Shown piece after piece: positions 8,521 to 17,406 of a DNA stretch of 64,000 nt; position 1 is the first letter of the stretch; each line of letters begins with the position of its first letter. The stretch comes from Leeuwenhoekiella palythoae (lineage in GTDB: Bacteria > Bacteroidota > Bacteroidia > Flavobacteriales > Flavobacteriaceae), in contig NZ_FQXT01000003.1 of NCBI RefSeq assembly GCF_900130045.1, forward strand, positions 558,001-622,000, read 5' to 3'. Under the pieces are notes generated by a model, which made no database searches, was not told the DNA's origin, and saw nothing but the letters and a program-made list of their open reading frames with translations. Both the position numbers and the translations under genes were made by a program.

Positions 8521-9603
8521 ATGGAACAGAAGAAAAAAACCAATAAAAAATTCATCATTATCACAGCCGTTTTAGTGCTCATTGGCGCAACCTACGGAAC
8601 GATTAAGTTCATTCACTCGCTCTCGCACGAAGAAACTGATGATGCGCAGGTAGAAGCAAATATGAGTGCCATTATACCGCACGTAGGCGGTTATGTTGAC
8701 CAAATTTTTGTTGAAGATAATGCTATTGTAAAAGCGGGAGACACGTTGTTCACTATAGATCAGCGCGATTACTTAGTTCAATTAGAGCAAGCCAAAGCAA
8801 GTTTAGCCGCCGCCGAAAGTCAGCTTGCTGTTGCGCAGTCTTCTATTGGTTCCTCTAAGGCAAATGCCAGCGCGTCCTATGCACAGGTTTCTTCAACTTA
8901 CGGCAATATTGAGTCGGCCAAAATTCAGTTGAGAAGAGCTTCAGATGATTATACCAGATATAAAAATCTCTACGACAATAAGAGCATCACAACTCAGCAG
9001 TATGAGCAAGCTTTAGCGGCTAAGCAAGAAGCTGAAGCGCGTCTTTCGGTTTTAGAGAATCAACAAAAAGCAATGCAAAGTCAAAGCCGTGCGGCGACCT
9101 CTCAAAACGAAGTGACCGAGAAACAAGTCGCTGTTGCCGAAGCTAATATTAAAAGCGCTCAAGCACAGGTTGATGCCGCACAACTCAATCTGGATTACAC
9201 GGTGGTGATCGCTCCTATAGACGGCCAACTTTCTTCGATAGAGATTCAAGAAGGGCAATTTGTTCAACCCGGTCAATCGCTCTTTTATCTTGTAAATACT
9301 CAGGATAAATGGATTGTTGCCAACTTTAAAGAAACGCAATTAAACGATATGAAAGTCGGTCAAAAAGTAGGCATTGCTATCGATGCTTATCCAGATGAAG
9401 AATTTGAAGGAGTCATTGCTAACTTCTCTCCTGCTACCGGCGCCCGATTCTCTTTACTTCCACCCGATAATGCAACCGGAAACTTTGTAAAAACCGTACA
9501 ACGCCTACCTGTGAAAATCAATTTTACTGATGCTAACAGTAAGGAACGCTTGGCTTTGTTACGCGCAGGAATGAATGCAGAAATAGACGTACATCTAAAC
9601 TAG
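8521..9603 (+). CDS. HlyD/EmrA-type membrane fusion protein
   Basis: Periplasmic adaptor linking the inner-membrane transporter to the TolC channel. From the ATG at 8521 (360 residues) there is a short basic N terminus, one membrane helix (FIIITAVLVLIGATYGTIKFI), then TDDAQVEANMSAIIPHVGGYV, the EmrA hallmark. A lipoyl-like half motif, a long alpha hairpin with many Ala/Gln, the second lipoyl half (DYTVVIAPIDGQLSSIEIQE) and a beta-barrel domain follow. A further-upstream in-frame start inside tolC (8467) is unlikely. The gap to tolC is 13 nt. Confidence 0.93.
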   Translation: MEQKKKTNKKFIIITAVLVLIGATYGTIKFIHSLSHEETDDAQVEANMSAIIPHVGGYVDQIFVEDNAIVKAGDTLFTIDQRDYLVQLEQAKASLAAAESQLAVAQSSIGSSKANASASYAQVSSTYGNIESAKIQLRRASDDYTRYKNLYDNKSITTQQYEQALAAKQEAEARLSVLENQQKAMQSQSRAATSQNEVTEKQVAVAEANIKSAQAQVDAAQLNLDYTVVIAPIDGQLSSIEIQEGQFVQPGQSLFYLVNTQDKWIVANFKETQLNDMKVGQKVGIAIDAYPDEEFEGVIANFSPATGARFSLLPPDNATGNFVKTVQRLPVKINFTDANSKERLALLRAGMNAEIDVHLN

Positions 9604-9609
9604 AATAAT

Positions 9610-11193
9610 ATGGCTGAGGCTATAGAAGCAGAAGACAGTCTCGTTGAGTATGGCTTTAGACGCGTGATCATCACGATCACCGCAATTCTTTGCGCACTTT
9701 TAGAGATTGTAGATACCACTATCGTAAACGTAGCATTAAATGATATGCGTGGAAGCCTTGGCGCCACCTTGACTGATGTCGCGTGGGTAATCACCGCGTA
9801 TGCCATTGCTAACGTGATCATCATACCTATGACCAGTTGGTTATCAAAACAGTTTGGTCGGCGGAATTATTTTGCGGTTTCCATTGTCATTTTTACGTGT
9901 TCTTCCTTTCTCTGCGGAAATGCTACAAACATTTGGGAGCTCGTTGCTTTTAGGTTTGTTCAAGGTCTAGGTGGTGGTGCGTTGCTGGTTACTGCACAAA
10001 CTATTATAACCGAAAGTTACCCGGTCGCTAAACGAGGTATGGCGCAAGCCATTTACGGAATGGGTGTGATCGTTGGTCCTACCCTAGGACCACCTTTAGG
10101 TGGCTATCTAGTTGATAATTTCTCGTGGCCTTATATTTTCTATATCAATATTCCGATTGGGATCATTGCGACCTTTTTGACAATTCTCTTTGTTAGAAGT
10201 CCAAAATATGGTGAAAAACTCAGCGCCAATCAAGTAGATTGGTGGGGTATTGTATTTCTTGCTTCCTTTATTGGTTCGTTACAATTTGTACTTGAACACG
10301 GTCAACAAGACGACTGGTTTGAAGATCATATGATCGTAATTTTAAGTGTGGTTTCTTTATTTGGTCTTGTGGCATTTATTTGGCGCGAACTGGTTTATGA
10401 ATTTCCTATTGTAAACCTAAGAGTGCTGCGCAATACCAATTTATGGACGGGAACTATAATGACCTTTATTCTAGGATTCGGTCTTTACGGCTCTACCTTC
10501 GTGATCCCGATTTACACCCAGTCCATTTTAGGGTGGACAGCAACCGATGCCGGCTTATTACTAATCCCGAGTTCGATAACCACAGGTTTAATGATGCCCA
10601 TAATAGGGAAGCTCCTAGAACGCGGAATACCCGCAAAGTATCTAGTAGCACTGGGTTTTATTGGGTTTTTCTTATATAGCCTATGGATGCATAACCTGCT
10701 TACTCCAGATACCTCATCAGAGGCTATGTTTTGGCCTTTAGTGCTTCGCGGAATGGGTCTAGGACTGTTATTTGTCCCTATTACCACCTTAGCACTTTCT
10801 ACATTAAAAGGAGCTGAGATTGGTGAAGGAGCAGCCTTTACCGGAATGATGCGCCAATTAGGAGGTTCGTTCGGTATTGCGATTATCACAACGATGATTT
10901 CACGCTTAAATCAGCAGCATCGGGTTGATCTGATTCCTAACTTAAGCAGTATTGATCCGCAAACGCAACAGCGTGTAAACGGTTTGCAGCAAATGTTTAT
11001 AGGGAAAGGTTTTAGTTTTAATGAAGCCTTAGACCGTGCATACCAAGTATTAGAAGGAAGCATTAGCCTTCAAGGCACGGTACTCACGTATATGGATGTA
11101 TTTCTATACTTGGGAATTCTGTTTTTAGTCTGTGTTCCCTTCGTTTTAATGATGAAGAATGGTTCGGGCAAACCGGCATCAGGAGCGCATTAA
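9610..11193 (+). CDS. DHA2-family multidrug MFS transporter (EmrB type)
   Basis: Proton-driven drug exporter with about 14 membrane helices and 527 residues, the DHA2 length. Motif C-like glycines (GMGVIVGPTLGPPLGGYL), the motif A region (SWLSKQFGRRNYF) and the N-terminal LEIVDTTIVNVAL helix are typical of EmrB/QacA. It starts 6 nt after the adaptor gene and completes an inner membrane-periplasm-outer membrane pump. Its TAA overlaps the stop of the convergent GlmU-like gene in the four bases TTAA at 11190-11193. Confidence 0.94.
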   Translation: MAEAIEAEDSLVEYGFRRVIITITAILCALLEIVDTTIVNVALNDMRGSLGATLTDVAWVITAYAIANVIIIPMTSWLSKQFGRRNYFAVSIVIFTCSSFLCGNATNIWELVAFRFVQGLGGGALLVTAQTIITESYPVAKRGMAQAIYGMGVIVGPTLGPPLGGYLVDNFSWPYIFYINIPIGIIATFLTILFVRSPKYGEKLSANQVDWWGIVFLASFIGSLQFVLEHGQQDDWFEDHMIVILSVVSLFGLVAFIWRELVYEFPIVNLRVLRNTNLWTGTIMTFILGFGLYGSTFVIPIYTQSILGWTATDAGLLLIPSSITTGLMMPIIGKLLERGIPAKYLVALGFIGFFLYSLWMHNLLTPDTSSEAMFWPLVLRGMGLGLLFVPITTLALSTLKGAEIGEGAAFTGMMRQLGGSFGIAIITTMISRLNQQHRVDLIPNLSSIDPQTQQRVNGLQQMFIGKGFSFNEALDRAYQVLEGSISLQGTVLTYMDVFLYLGILFLVCVPFVLMMKNGSGKPASGAH

Positions 11194-12368
11194 TACCTTC
11201 TGTATTTAGCAGACTCCTCAAAGATATGTTCTAAGATCGCCGCTTCCTGCTCATCAAAAGGTATGTTGCGGCGTTCCATCACTAGTTTAGCGGTTTCAAA
11301 AGCTTTATTGGTTTTATAAGTGGTAAAACCACTGGCCCCACCCCAACTGAAACTAGGAACAAAATTACGTGGAAAACCTGTTCCAAAGATATTGACACTT
11401 ACACCTATAACAGTTCCTGTATTGAACATGGTATTAATACCGCACTTGCTGTGATCTCCCATCATTAAACCACAAAATTGCAATCCGGTTTTTGCAAAAC
11501 CTTCGGTCTCGTAATCCCAAAGACGCACTTCTTCGTAATTATTTTTAAGGTTACTGTTGTTAGAATCTGCACCAATGTTGCACCATTCTCCTAACACAGA
11601 ATTTCCCAGATAACCATCATGGCCTTTATTTGAATACGCCATCAAAACCGAATTGGTAACCTCTCCTCCAACTTTGCAATACGGACCAATAGTAGTTCCT
11701 GTATAGATTTTCGCACCCATCTTTACGGCAGCGTGTTCGCAAAGTGCAAACGGCCCGCGAATGAGTGCTCCCTCCATAATTTCAGCATCTTTGCCGATGT
11801 AAATGGGCCCGTCCGAAGCATTAAGCGTGCAAAAATTGATTTTGGCACCTTCTTCAATAAAGATATTTTCTGCGTGAAGCGTTTGTACTCCTTTAGGTAT
11901 TTCAGCAGAAATTCTTCCTTCGGTGATCAAATCATAATCCAGCTGAATGGCTTCGTGATTTTTACTAAAAATATCCCAGTTATTTTCAATCTTAAAAATA
12001 CCTTCAACCGTAACTTCTAATTGCTCATAGGTATCAAAATCTATTTCTTCCTGGGTGTCTTTAGTGTAAAAAGCAACGATATCATCCCCATCAAAAAGGG
12101 CTTGATTTTCCTGTAGATCCAGTACTTGTTCTACCAGAACTTCCGTAGGAATATACGATGCATTGATCATTACATTCTCTTCAAACTCCACCATAGGGAA
12201 TTTTTCAGACAAATACTCTTCAGTAATTGTAGAAGTTGTACTTCCCAGGTGTTTTTCCCACTTCTCCCGTATGGTTAAAATTCCGATTCTGAGATCTGCG
12301 ACAGGTCTAGTATAGGTAAAGGGTAAGAGCTTTTTACGCGCAGGACCGTCAAAGAGAATATAGTTCAT
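11190..12368 (-). CDS. GlmU-like sugar nucleotidyltransferase / left-handed beta-helix protein
   Basis: A 392-residue two-domain protein of the GlmU-like type common in Bacteroidota. The N-terminal part (NYILFDGPARKKLLPFTYTRPV) is a reduced nucleotidyltransferase-like domain lacking the classic GXGTRM loop. The C-terminal half has hexapeptide repeats (EDIFIEEGAKINFC, YIGKDAEIMEGALIRGP, AAVKMGAKIYTGTTIGPYCKV) that build a left-handed beta-helix. It probably acts in nucleotide-sugar or acyl transfer, but the substrate is unknown and the altered loop leaves nucleotidyl transfer doubtful. Monocistronic, convergent with emrB. Confidence 0.85.
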   Translation of the reverse strand: MNYILFDGPARKKLLPFTYTRPVADLRIGILTIREKWEKHLGSTTSTITEEYLSEKFPMVEFEENVMINASYIPTEVLVEQVLDLQENQALFDGDDIVAFYTKDTQEEIDFDTYEQLEVTVEGIFKIENNWDIFSKNHEAIQLDYDLITEGRISAEIPKGVQTLHAENIFIEEGAKINFCTLNASDGPIYIGKDAEIMEGALIRGPFALCEHAAVKMGAKIYTGTTIGPYCKVGGEVTNSVLMAYSNKGHDGYLGNSVLGEWCNIGADSNNSNLKNNYEEVRLWDYETEGFAKTGLQFCGLMMGDHSKCGINTMFNTGTVIGVSVNIFGTGFPRNFVPSFSWGGASGFTTYKTNKAFETAKLVMERRNIPFDEQEAAILEHIFEESAKYRRY

Positions 12369-12493
12369 AAGTGTAGTGTTTCTGGGTAAGCGAAAATAAA
12401 CATTTATCTTTAGAGAAAAGCTATTGCTCCATCTAATAGCGCAAGGTTAAAATGATACACTTGGGAATTGATAACCTTTCAACCCCAATAAAA

Positions 12494-12523
12494 AAAGCCC
12501 TTTAGCAAGTGCTAAAGGGCTTT
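12494..12523 (-). terminator. Terminator of rpsA
   Basis: Perfect 13-bp stem (12494-12506 with 12511-12523), loop of 4. Read on the minus strand it follows the rpsA stop and ends in a run of seven T. Confidence 0.9.
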
Positions 12524-12546
12524 CTAATATTAGAAAATGTTAGGGC

Positions 12547-14430
12547 TTAGTTACCGCCTTTTTCCATTTGCTTTTTCAATGCTGCAAGAGCATCATTTGC
12601 GTCTCCTAAAGTAGGTGCACTAGCTGCTGCAGAATCAGCTGCTTTCTTAGCTGCCTGCTTAACAATCTTAGCTTCCTCTTCTTTAAACAATGCAGTATGC
12701 GATGCAACTACACGTTTAAAGTCTTTATTAAACTCAATGATTTGGAATTCTGCCTCATCACCTTTACCAAGTTTGCTTCCGTCTTCTTTCTCTAAGTGAC
12801 GTCCTGGAATAAATGCCACGATGTCCTCGTTGAATTCAACAGTTGCTCCTTTGTCTACAATTTCTCCAATTGTACCGGTGTGCTTAGTTCCTACTGCAAA
12901 ATCAGCTTCATATTTATCCCAAGGATTGTCTTCAATCTGCTTGTGACCTAAGCTTAATTTGCGTCCTTCTACGTCAAGCTCAAGAACTACAACTTCTAGT
13001 TTATCACCGATATTTGTAAATTCTGATGGGTGCTTGATTTTCTTAGTCCAAGAAAGGTCTGAGATGTAGATAAGACCGTCAATACCTTCTTCTAATTCTA
13101 CGAATACACCAAAGTTAGTGAAGTTACGTACAATTCCGGTGTGACGAGAACCTACAGGATATTTAGAAGTAATATCTGTCCAAGGATCTTGAGTCAATTG
13201 CTTGATACCAAGAGACATCTTACGATCTTCACGATCCATAGTAAGAATTTGAGCTTCTACTTCGTCACCAACGTTTACGAAATCCTGAGCGCTACGTAAG
13301 TGCGTAGACCAAGACATCTCACTAACGTGGATAAGACCTTCTACTCCTTCTTCTACTTCAACAAAAGCACCGTAATCTGCGATTACTACAACTTTTCCTT
13401 TTACTTTATCACCCACACTTAAAGTCTCGCTAAGAGCATCCCATGGGTGCTTCTTAAGCTGCTTAAGACCAAGTTGGATACGTGTTTTATCCTCATCAAA
13501 GTCAAGGATAACCACGTTAAGTTTCTGATCAAGATCAACGATCTCATTCGGGTGGTTGATACGAGACCAAGAAAGATCTGTAATGTGTACCAATCCATCT
13601 ACGCCACCAAGGTCAACGAATACTCCGTAAGAAGTAATGTTTTTAACGGTACCTTCAAGAACCTGACCTTTTTCAAGCTGCCCGATGATTTCTTTTTTCT
13701 GCTCTTCGATATCTGCTTCGATAAGGGCTTTGTGAGAAACAACAACGTTTTTGAATTCTTGGTTAATTTTAACCACTTTGAATTCCATTGTTTTGTTTAC
13801 ATAAGCATCGTAATCACGAATAGGCTTCACATCGATCTGAGAACCTGGTAAGAACGCTTCGATACCAAATACGTCTACGATCATACCACCTTTAGTACGT
13901 GCTTTTACAAAACCGGTAACAATAGTACCATCTTCGTGAGCTTTGTTTACACGCTCCCAAGCTTTGATCACACGCGCTTTACGGTGAGATAATACTAATT
14001 GACCAGTTGCGTCTTCACGCACGTCAATTAATACCTCAACAGTATCACCAACTTTAAGATCTGGGTTGTAACGGAACTCGTTAAGAGAGATTACACCTTC
14101 AGACTTTGCGTTGATGTCTATAATAGCATCACGATCTGTGATGTTGATTACTTTACCTTCAACAACTTCGTCATCAAGAGTGTCAACAAAGTTTTCTGCA
14201 ACCAGCTTTTCAAACTCATCTAGCTTGTCATCATCGATAGGATCAATTCCTTCTTCGTAGTTGTGCCAGTTGAATTCTTTAAGAAATTTCTCAGGATTAG
14301 CTTGAGCAGCGCTTTCGTAACCTTTTGGTTCTTTAATTGCATCAGGAGTAGCAAGTTCTTCTGCTGCTGCAACATTTGTCTTAAGCTCAACTTCTTCCTG
14401 AGCTTCTGGTTTTTTATTTTCTTCAGCCAT
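12547..14430 (-). CDS. rpsA: 30S ribosomal protein S1
   Basis: RNA-binding protein of the small subunit that helps recruit mRNAs. After an acidic N-terminal tail (to about residue 75) there are six S1 OB-fold repeats at roughly 87-155, 170-240, 257-327, 342-412, 428-500 and 513-580. Repeats 3-5 show the standard patterns such as GTVKNITSYGVFVDLGGVDG, then VHITDLSW. Repeats 1, 2 and 6 are more diverged, as in other S1 proteins. Length (627) suits Bacteroidota S1. The gene is single, with its own promoter and a roughly 140-nt structured leader. Confidence 0.97.
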   Translation of the reverse strand: MAEENKKPEAQEEVELKTNVAAAEELATPDAIKEPKGYESAAQANPEKFLKEFNWHNYEEGIDPIDDDKLDEFEKLVAENFVDTLDDEVVEGKVINITDRDAIIDINAKSEGVISLNEFRYNPDLKVGDTVEVLIDVREDATGQLVLSHRKARVIKAWERVNKAHEDGTIVTGFVKARTKGGMIVDVFGIEAFLPGSQIDVKPIRDYDAYVNKTMEFKVVKINQEFKNVVVSHKALIEADIEEQKKEIIGQLEKGQVLEGTVKNITSYGVFVDLGGVDGLVHITDLSWSRINHPNEIVDLDQKLNVVILDFDEDKTRIQLGLKQLKKHPWDALSETLSVGDKVKGKVVVIADYGAFVEVEEGVEGLIHVSEMSWSTHLRSAQDFVNVGDEVEAQILTMDREDRKMSLGIKQLTQDPWTDITSKYPVGSRHTGIVRNFTNFGVFVELEEGIDGLIYISDLSWTKKIKHPSEFTNIGDKLEVVVLELDVEGRKLSLGHKQIEDNPWDKYEADFAVGTKHTGTIGEIVDKGATVEFNEDIVAFIPGRHLEKEDGSKLGKGDEAEFQIIEFNKDFKRVVASHTALFKEEEAKIVKQAAKKAADSAAASAPTLGDANDALAALKKQMEKGGN

Positions 14431-14542
14431 TGCTGATTAATAGTTTGTATTTTACGCTTTTGTGGAAACTAAACAACTCAAAATCGTAAAAGAGGTTTAA
14501 AATACATGTTTGGTTTCAAGAGATTCATTTTAAGTCCCTCAT

Positions 14543-14572
14543 CCTTTTGGGTTTCCAACCGTTGTCAAAAGG
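14543..14572 (-). promoter_or_regulatory. rpsA: Hairpin at the 5' end of the rpsA leader
   Basis: Outer arms CCTTTTG (14543-14549) and CAAAAGG (14566-14572) enclose a second small stem GGTT/AACC. It lies at the start of the inferred rpsA transcript, about 110 nt upstream of the ATG. It could be an autoregulatory site for S1, as known for S1 in E. coli, or a stabilising 5' hairpin. This is inference. Confidence 0.4.
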
Positions 14573-14576
14573 AGTG

Positions 14577-14584
14577 CAAAATTA
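14577..14584 (-). promoter_or_regulatory. rpsA: Candidate -7 box of rpsA promoter
   Basis: TAATTTTG on the minus strand matches TAnnTTTG exactly. No clear -33 TTG is seen at 17-23 nt upstream, so support is moderate. It would give a leader of about 140 nt. Confidence 0.45.
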
Positions 14585-14622
14585 CATAAACTTTTCTAAT
14601 TTTCTATTCTGAAATAAAAAAT

Positions 14623-15465
14623 ATGTTAGCAGAAAAATCAAACACCACATTTACGGGGCAAACCACTAGACATGAACTCTTTGGAAAGGTATGGAAAGCT
14701 CCCGATCAAAAAGCTGTGGTTTGCATCATTCACGGTTTTGGAGAGCATTTAGGAAGGTACACTCACGTTGCCGAATATTTCAATACTAAAAACATAACCT
14801 GCTATGCAATCGATCTGCCCGGCCACGGAAATTCTAGCGGTGAACGTGGCGTGGTACGCTCCTTACAGGATTTTATTTTAGCAGTGGACTTTCTTTATGA
14901 GAAAGCCATTCAAGAAAACCCGGAAACACCAGTATTTTTATATGGTCACAGTATGGGCGGCGGTATCGTTTTACGCTATTTATTAATGACTGCAGATCCA
15001 CCGGCAGGAGCCCTCGTGACTTCGCCTTGGCTAAAGCTCGTCAACAATCCCGGAGCATTGCAAATTATTCTGGGAAGAATGGCCTTGACCTTTGCTTTAA
15101 ATCCAGTGAAGGAAACTAAACTCAACCCTGAGGATCTTTCTAGAGATGCTGAAGTAGGAAAAGCTTACCAAAATGACCCGCTGGTACACGGTAAGGCTTC
15201 AATAAAATTATTTTTTGGTCTAAACGACAATGGCGTTTACCTGATGGATAAAACTTTTGATTTTAGAACCAAATTACTTCTAGCACACGGCACCGAAGAC
15301 AACATCACAAAATACCAAGCTTCAAAAACTTTGGCTTCGCGTCATCCTGATCAAATGGATTTTAAATCTTGGGAAGGTTTACGACACGAAACGCACAACG
15401 AACTCAACAAAGAAGAAGTTCTTGAGTTTTATAGCAATTGGATTTTAGATCAAGCGAATTCTTAA
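14623..15465 (+). CDS. Monoacylglycerol-lipase-like alpha/beta hydrolase
   Basis: Hydrolase of the serine aminopeptidase/monoglyceride lipase group (Hydrolase_4). Key elements: oxyanion region CIIHGFGEHLGRYTHVAEYF, GHGNSSGERG, the nucleophile elbow GHSMGGG, LLAHGTEDNIT with the acid, and LRHETHNE with the histidine. At 280 residues it has the standard length. No signal peptide, so cytoplasmic or peripheral. It is transcribed away from rpsA, and its stop shares the TTAA at 15462-15465 with the convergent TPR gene. Confidence 0.9.
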   Translation: MLAEKSNTTFTGQTTRHELFGKVWKAPDQKAVVCIIHGFGEHLGRYTHVAEYFNTKNITCYAIDLPGHGNSSGERGVVRSLQDFILAVDFLYEKAIQENPETPVFLYGHSMGGGIVLRYLLMTADPPAGALVTSPWLKLVNNPGALQIILGRMALTFALNPVKETKLNPEDLSRDAEVGKAYQNDPLVHGKASIKLFFGLNDNGVYLMDKTFDFRTKLLLAHGTEDNITKYQASKTLASRHPDQMDFKSWEGLRHETHNELNKEEVLEFYSNWILDQANS

Positions 15466-17168
15466 TAGCGAAAATTGCGGTTATACAATTTAAGCAATTG
15501 CATTTTTATATTTTGTCGTGTTAATTTGAATACCTCAACCATTTCCCGTTGATTAGGTTGCTGCCAATTATAATAGGTAGTGACTTTTAAAAATGTAGGC
15601 TGAAACTGCTTATTACCATAATATTTGAGATTCACCAGCCAGTCACCAGAACCTAGATCATCAATCAAAAACTCTTCTGAAGTATAGCCTTTAAGTTTTT
15701 CATCTCTGATGCGTTCGGGACTTTGCTCTAAGGAATGATTCACCACATAAGGTTGATTTTGCGGATTCACAAATTCAAGATCAAATTCGGCTTCAGAAGT
15801 GTTCCATTCAAACACTAAACGAACGTCGTAAGCGAGTTCGCTTTTATTTTCGGGGAGTGAGAATTTAGCATCTGCATCGATCTTGTCTTTATGCTGAAAA
15901 TACAGAGCTTCCATCTCCCGGTAAACAATCGCGTCTATTCCTGTGCCGCTCAAACTATCTGTGTTATTCATATAGCCCATATACATCAACCAAGCTTTCT
16001 GATAGTTTTCAGCAGCAGCAAACGAATTGCCTAAATCCCGATACGATTGCGCATATTGCGGTCGCAGTCTGAATATCTTCTTATAAACCGAAAGCGCTTT
16101 TTCACGATCAGCGTTTGCTTCATAAGTATATGCGAGCACCTTCAAGGCTTCAGCATTGGTTTCAAAAGCGGTTTCCATTTCGCTTAAAACCGAATGTGCT
16201 TTATCGGTGGCATTTTTATCATAAAAGTACTGAGCAACATCAGCATAAAATGCGACGTCTCGTGCATTGTTAACAAGCGATTTTTCATAAATACTAAAAG
16301 CTTCTTCCAGAGTATTTGAACTTTCTAAATCCTTCTGATATTCCGGAGTTACTGTGATTAGACTTTCCATTGCAATAGCGTCGTCAGAGTAAATCCTTTG
16401 ATTTCCGTAGGTCTTGTTGACTTTTTCTTTACGCTGTGAAAAATAAGCGCCTTTTGTACGCACTACAATTACGCCACCTGAAGCCAGACTCCCGTACCTA
16501 TTAGTCTGACTCAATGATTTTAAAATAAGAATATCCTGTACATTCGCTATATCGATAAATGGCGGTTCTGTATAAATTGTTCCATCGATATCCCATATAG
16601 CAGGTATGTTATTATTTATAGAATTACCCGCTCTAATATAAATTTCTCCTTCACTATTTACTTCTAATCCTGCTGCTCTACCATCTATAGCTCTTGCTAA
16701 ATCTACCGCAGCTTGATTTAAACTAGCTCCTTTTACATATGCCGAAGAACCACCAGTACTGATATACCCCATCGCTGTTGGCATTTTTCTAGGTTTACCA
16801 TTTGGACCAAATTCTTCTTGAAAATCGCTTTGATTCTTGTTTTTGGTAGTGACGGTTACCTCATCAAGATCATTAACCTCGGGCAGCATTTTTACATTGA
16901 GCGTTCTAGTAACATCTTCTATTATGATCGTTACGGTTTCTAGTCCTACATAAGAAAATTGTAATTCTTGACGTGGCGCCACATCGATGGTATAGTATCC
17001 CCTACTATCTGTTGCGGTCATAACTTCTGTACCCACCACAGTAACTTTAGCACTAACCACAGGTGTTCCTAAACTGGTAACATAACCGGTCACCTCCTGT
17101 GTGCTTTGTGCAAATAGACCAAATGAAACACTTAATAAAGTCAAAAACCATAAAACACCTATTCTCAT
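15462..17168 (-). CDS. Exported protein: CarboxypepD-like domain, TonB plug-like domain, TPR, C-terminal beta domain; no barrel
   Basis: A 568-residue exported protein with unusual architecture. A signal peptide (to about residue 20, LFAQS) is followed by a carboxypeptidase-regulatory-like beta domain (QEVTGYVTSLGTPVVSAKVTV to about 95), as found at the N terminus of SusC-like receptors. Then comes a plug-like region (about 150-245) with AIDGRAAGLEV, PAIWDIDGTIYTEPPFIDI and SGGVIVVRTKG, again as in SusC plugs. But no beta-barrel follows. Instead there are TPR-like helical repeats (about 285-425; SVYKKIFRLRPQYAQSYRDLG) and a C-terminal beta domain with RLVFEWNTSEAEFDLEFVNP, resembling DUF2135. 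It cannot be a transporter by itself; a scaffold or partner-binding role in the periplasm is an inference. Confidence 0.75.
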   Translation of the reverse strand: MRIGVLWFLTLLSVSFGLFAQSTQEVTGYVTSLGTPVVSAKVTVVGTEVMTATDSRGYYTIDVAPRQELQFSYVGLETVTIIIEDVTRTLNVKMLPEVNDLDEVTVTTKNKNQSDFQEEFGPNGKPRKMPTAMGYISTGGSSAYVKGASLNQAAVDLARAIDGRAAGLEVNSEGEIYIRAGNSINNNIPAIWDIDGTIYTEPPFIDIANVQDILILKSLSQTNRYGSLASGGVIVVRTKGAYFSQRKEKVNKTYGNQRIYSDDAIAMESLITVTPEYQKDLESSNTLEEAFSIYEKSLVNNARDVAFYADVAQYFYDKNATDKAHSVLSEMETAFETNAEALKVLAYTYEANADREKALSVYKKIFRLRPQYAQSYRDLGNSFAAAENYQKAWLMYMGYMNNTDSLSGTGIDAIVYREMEALYFQHKDKIDADAKFSLPENKSELAYDVRLVFEWNTSEAEFDLEFVNPQNQPYVVNHSLEQSPERIRDEKLKGYTSEEFLIDDLGSGDWLVNLKYYGNKQFQPTFLKVTTYYNWQQPNQREMVEVFKLTRQNIKMQLLKLYNRNFRY

Positions 17169-17406
17169 AATCTACTTAAATCACATAATTACAGTAAGTT
17201 ATATAAAACTATTGATTAAAATATAAACTGAACACAATAAGTTTAAATTCTTGAGACAGATTGCACTATCAACAATTTCAATTCAGATTTTTAAAGAATC
17301 AACTAATTTCCAGACTGATAATTTAGAATTATCTAGAAATAACTACTTCACAAAAAGCTCAAGTTGATTTTGTTAACTTTAGAAGCACTAACTAAAATGT
17401 TTCTAG

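Noticed and set aside
10512-10889. 125-codon frame antisense to emrB
   Set aside because: Lies wholly inside a clear MFS gene; no promoter or recognisable protein.
13447-13851. 134-codon open frame antisense to rpsA
   Set aside because: Composition mirrors the S1 codons, no start context or family resemblance; it is a shadow of rpsA.
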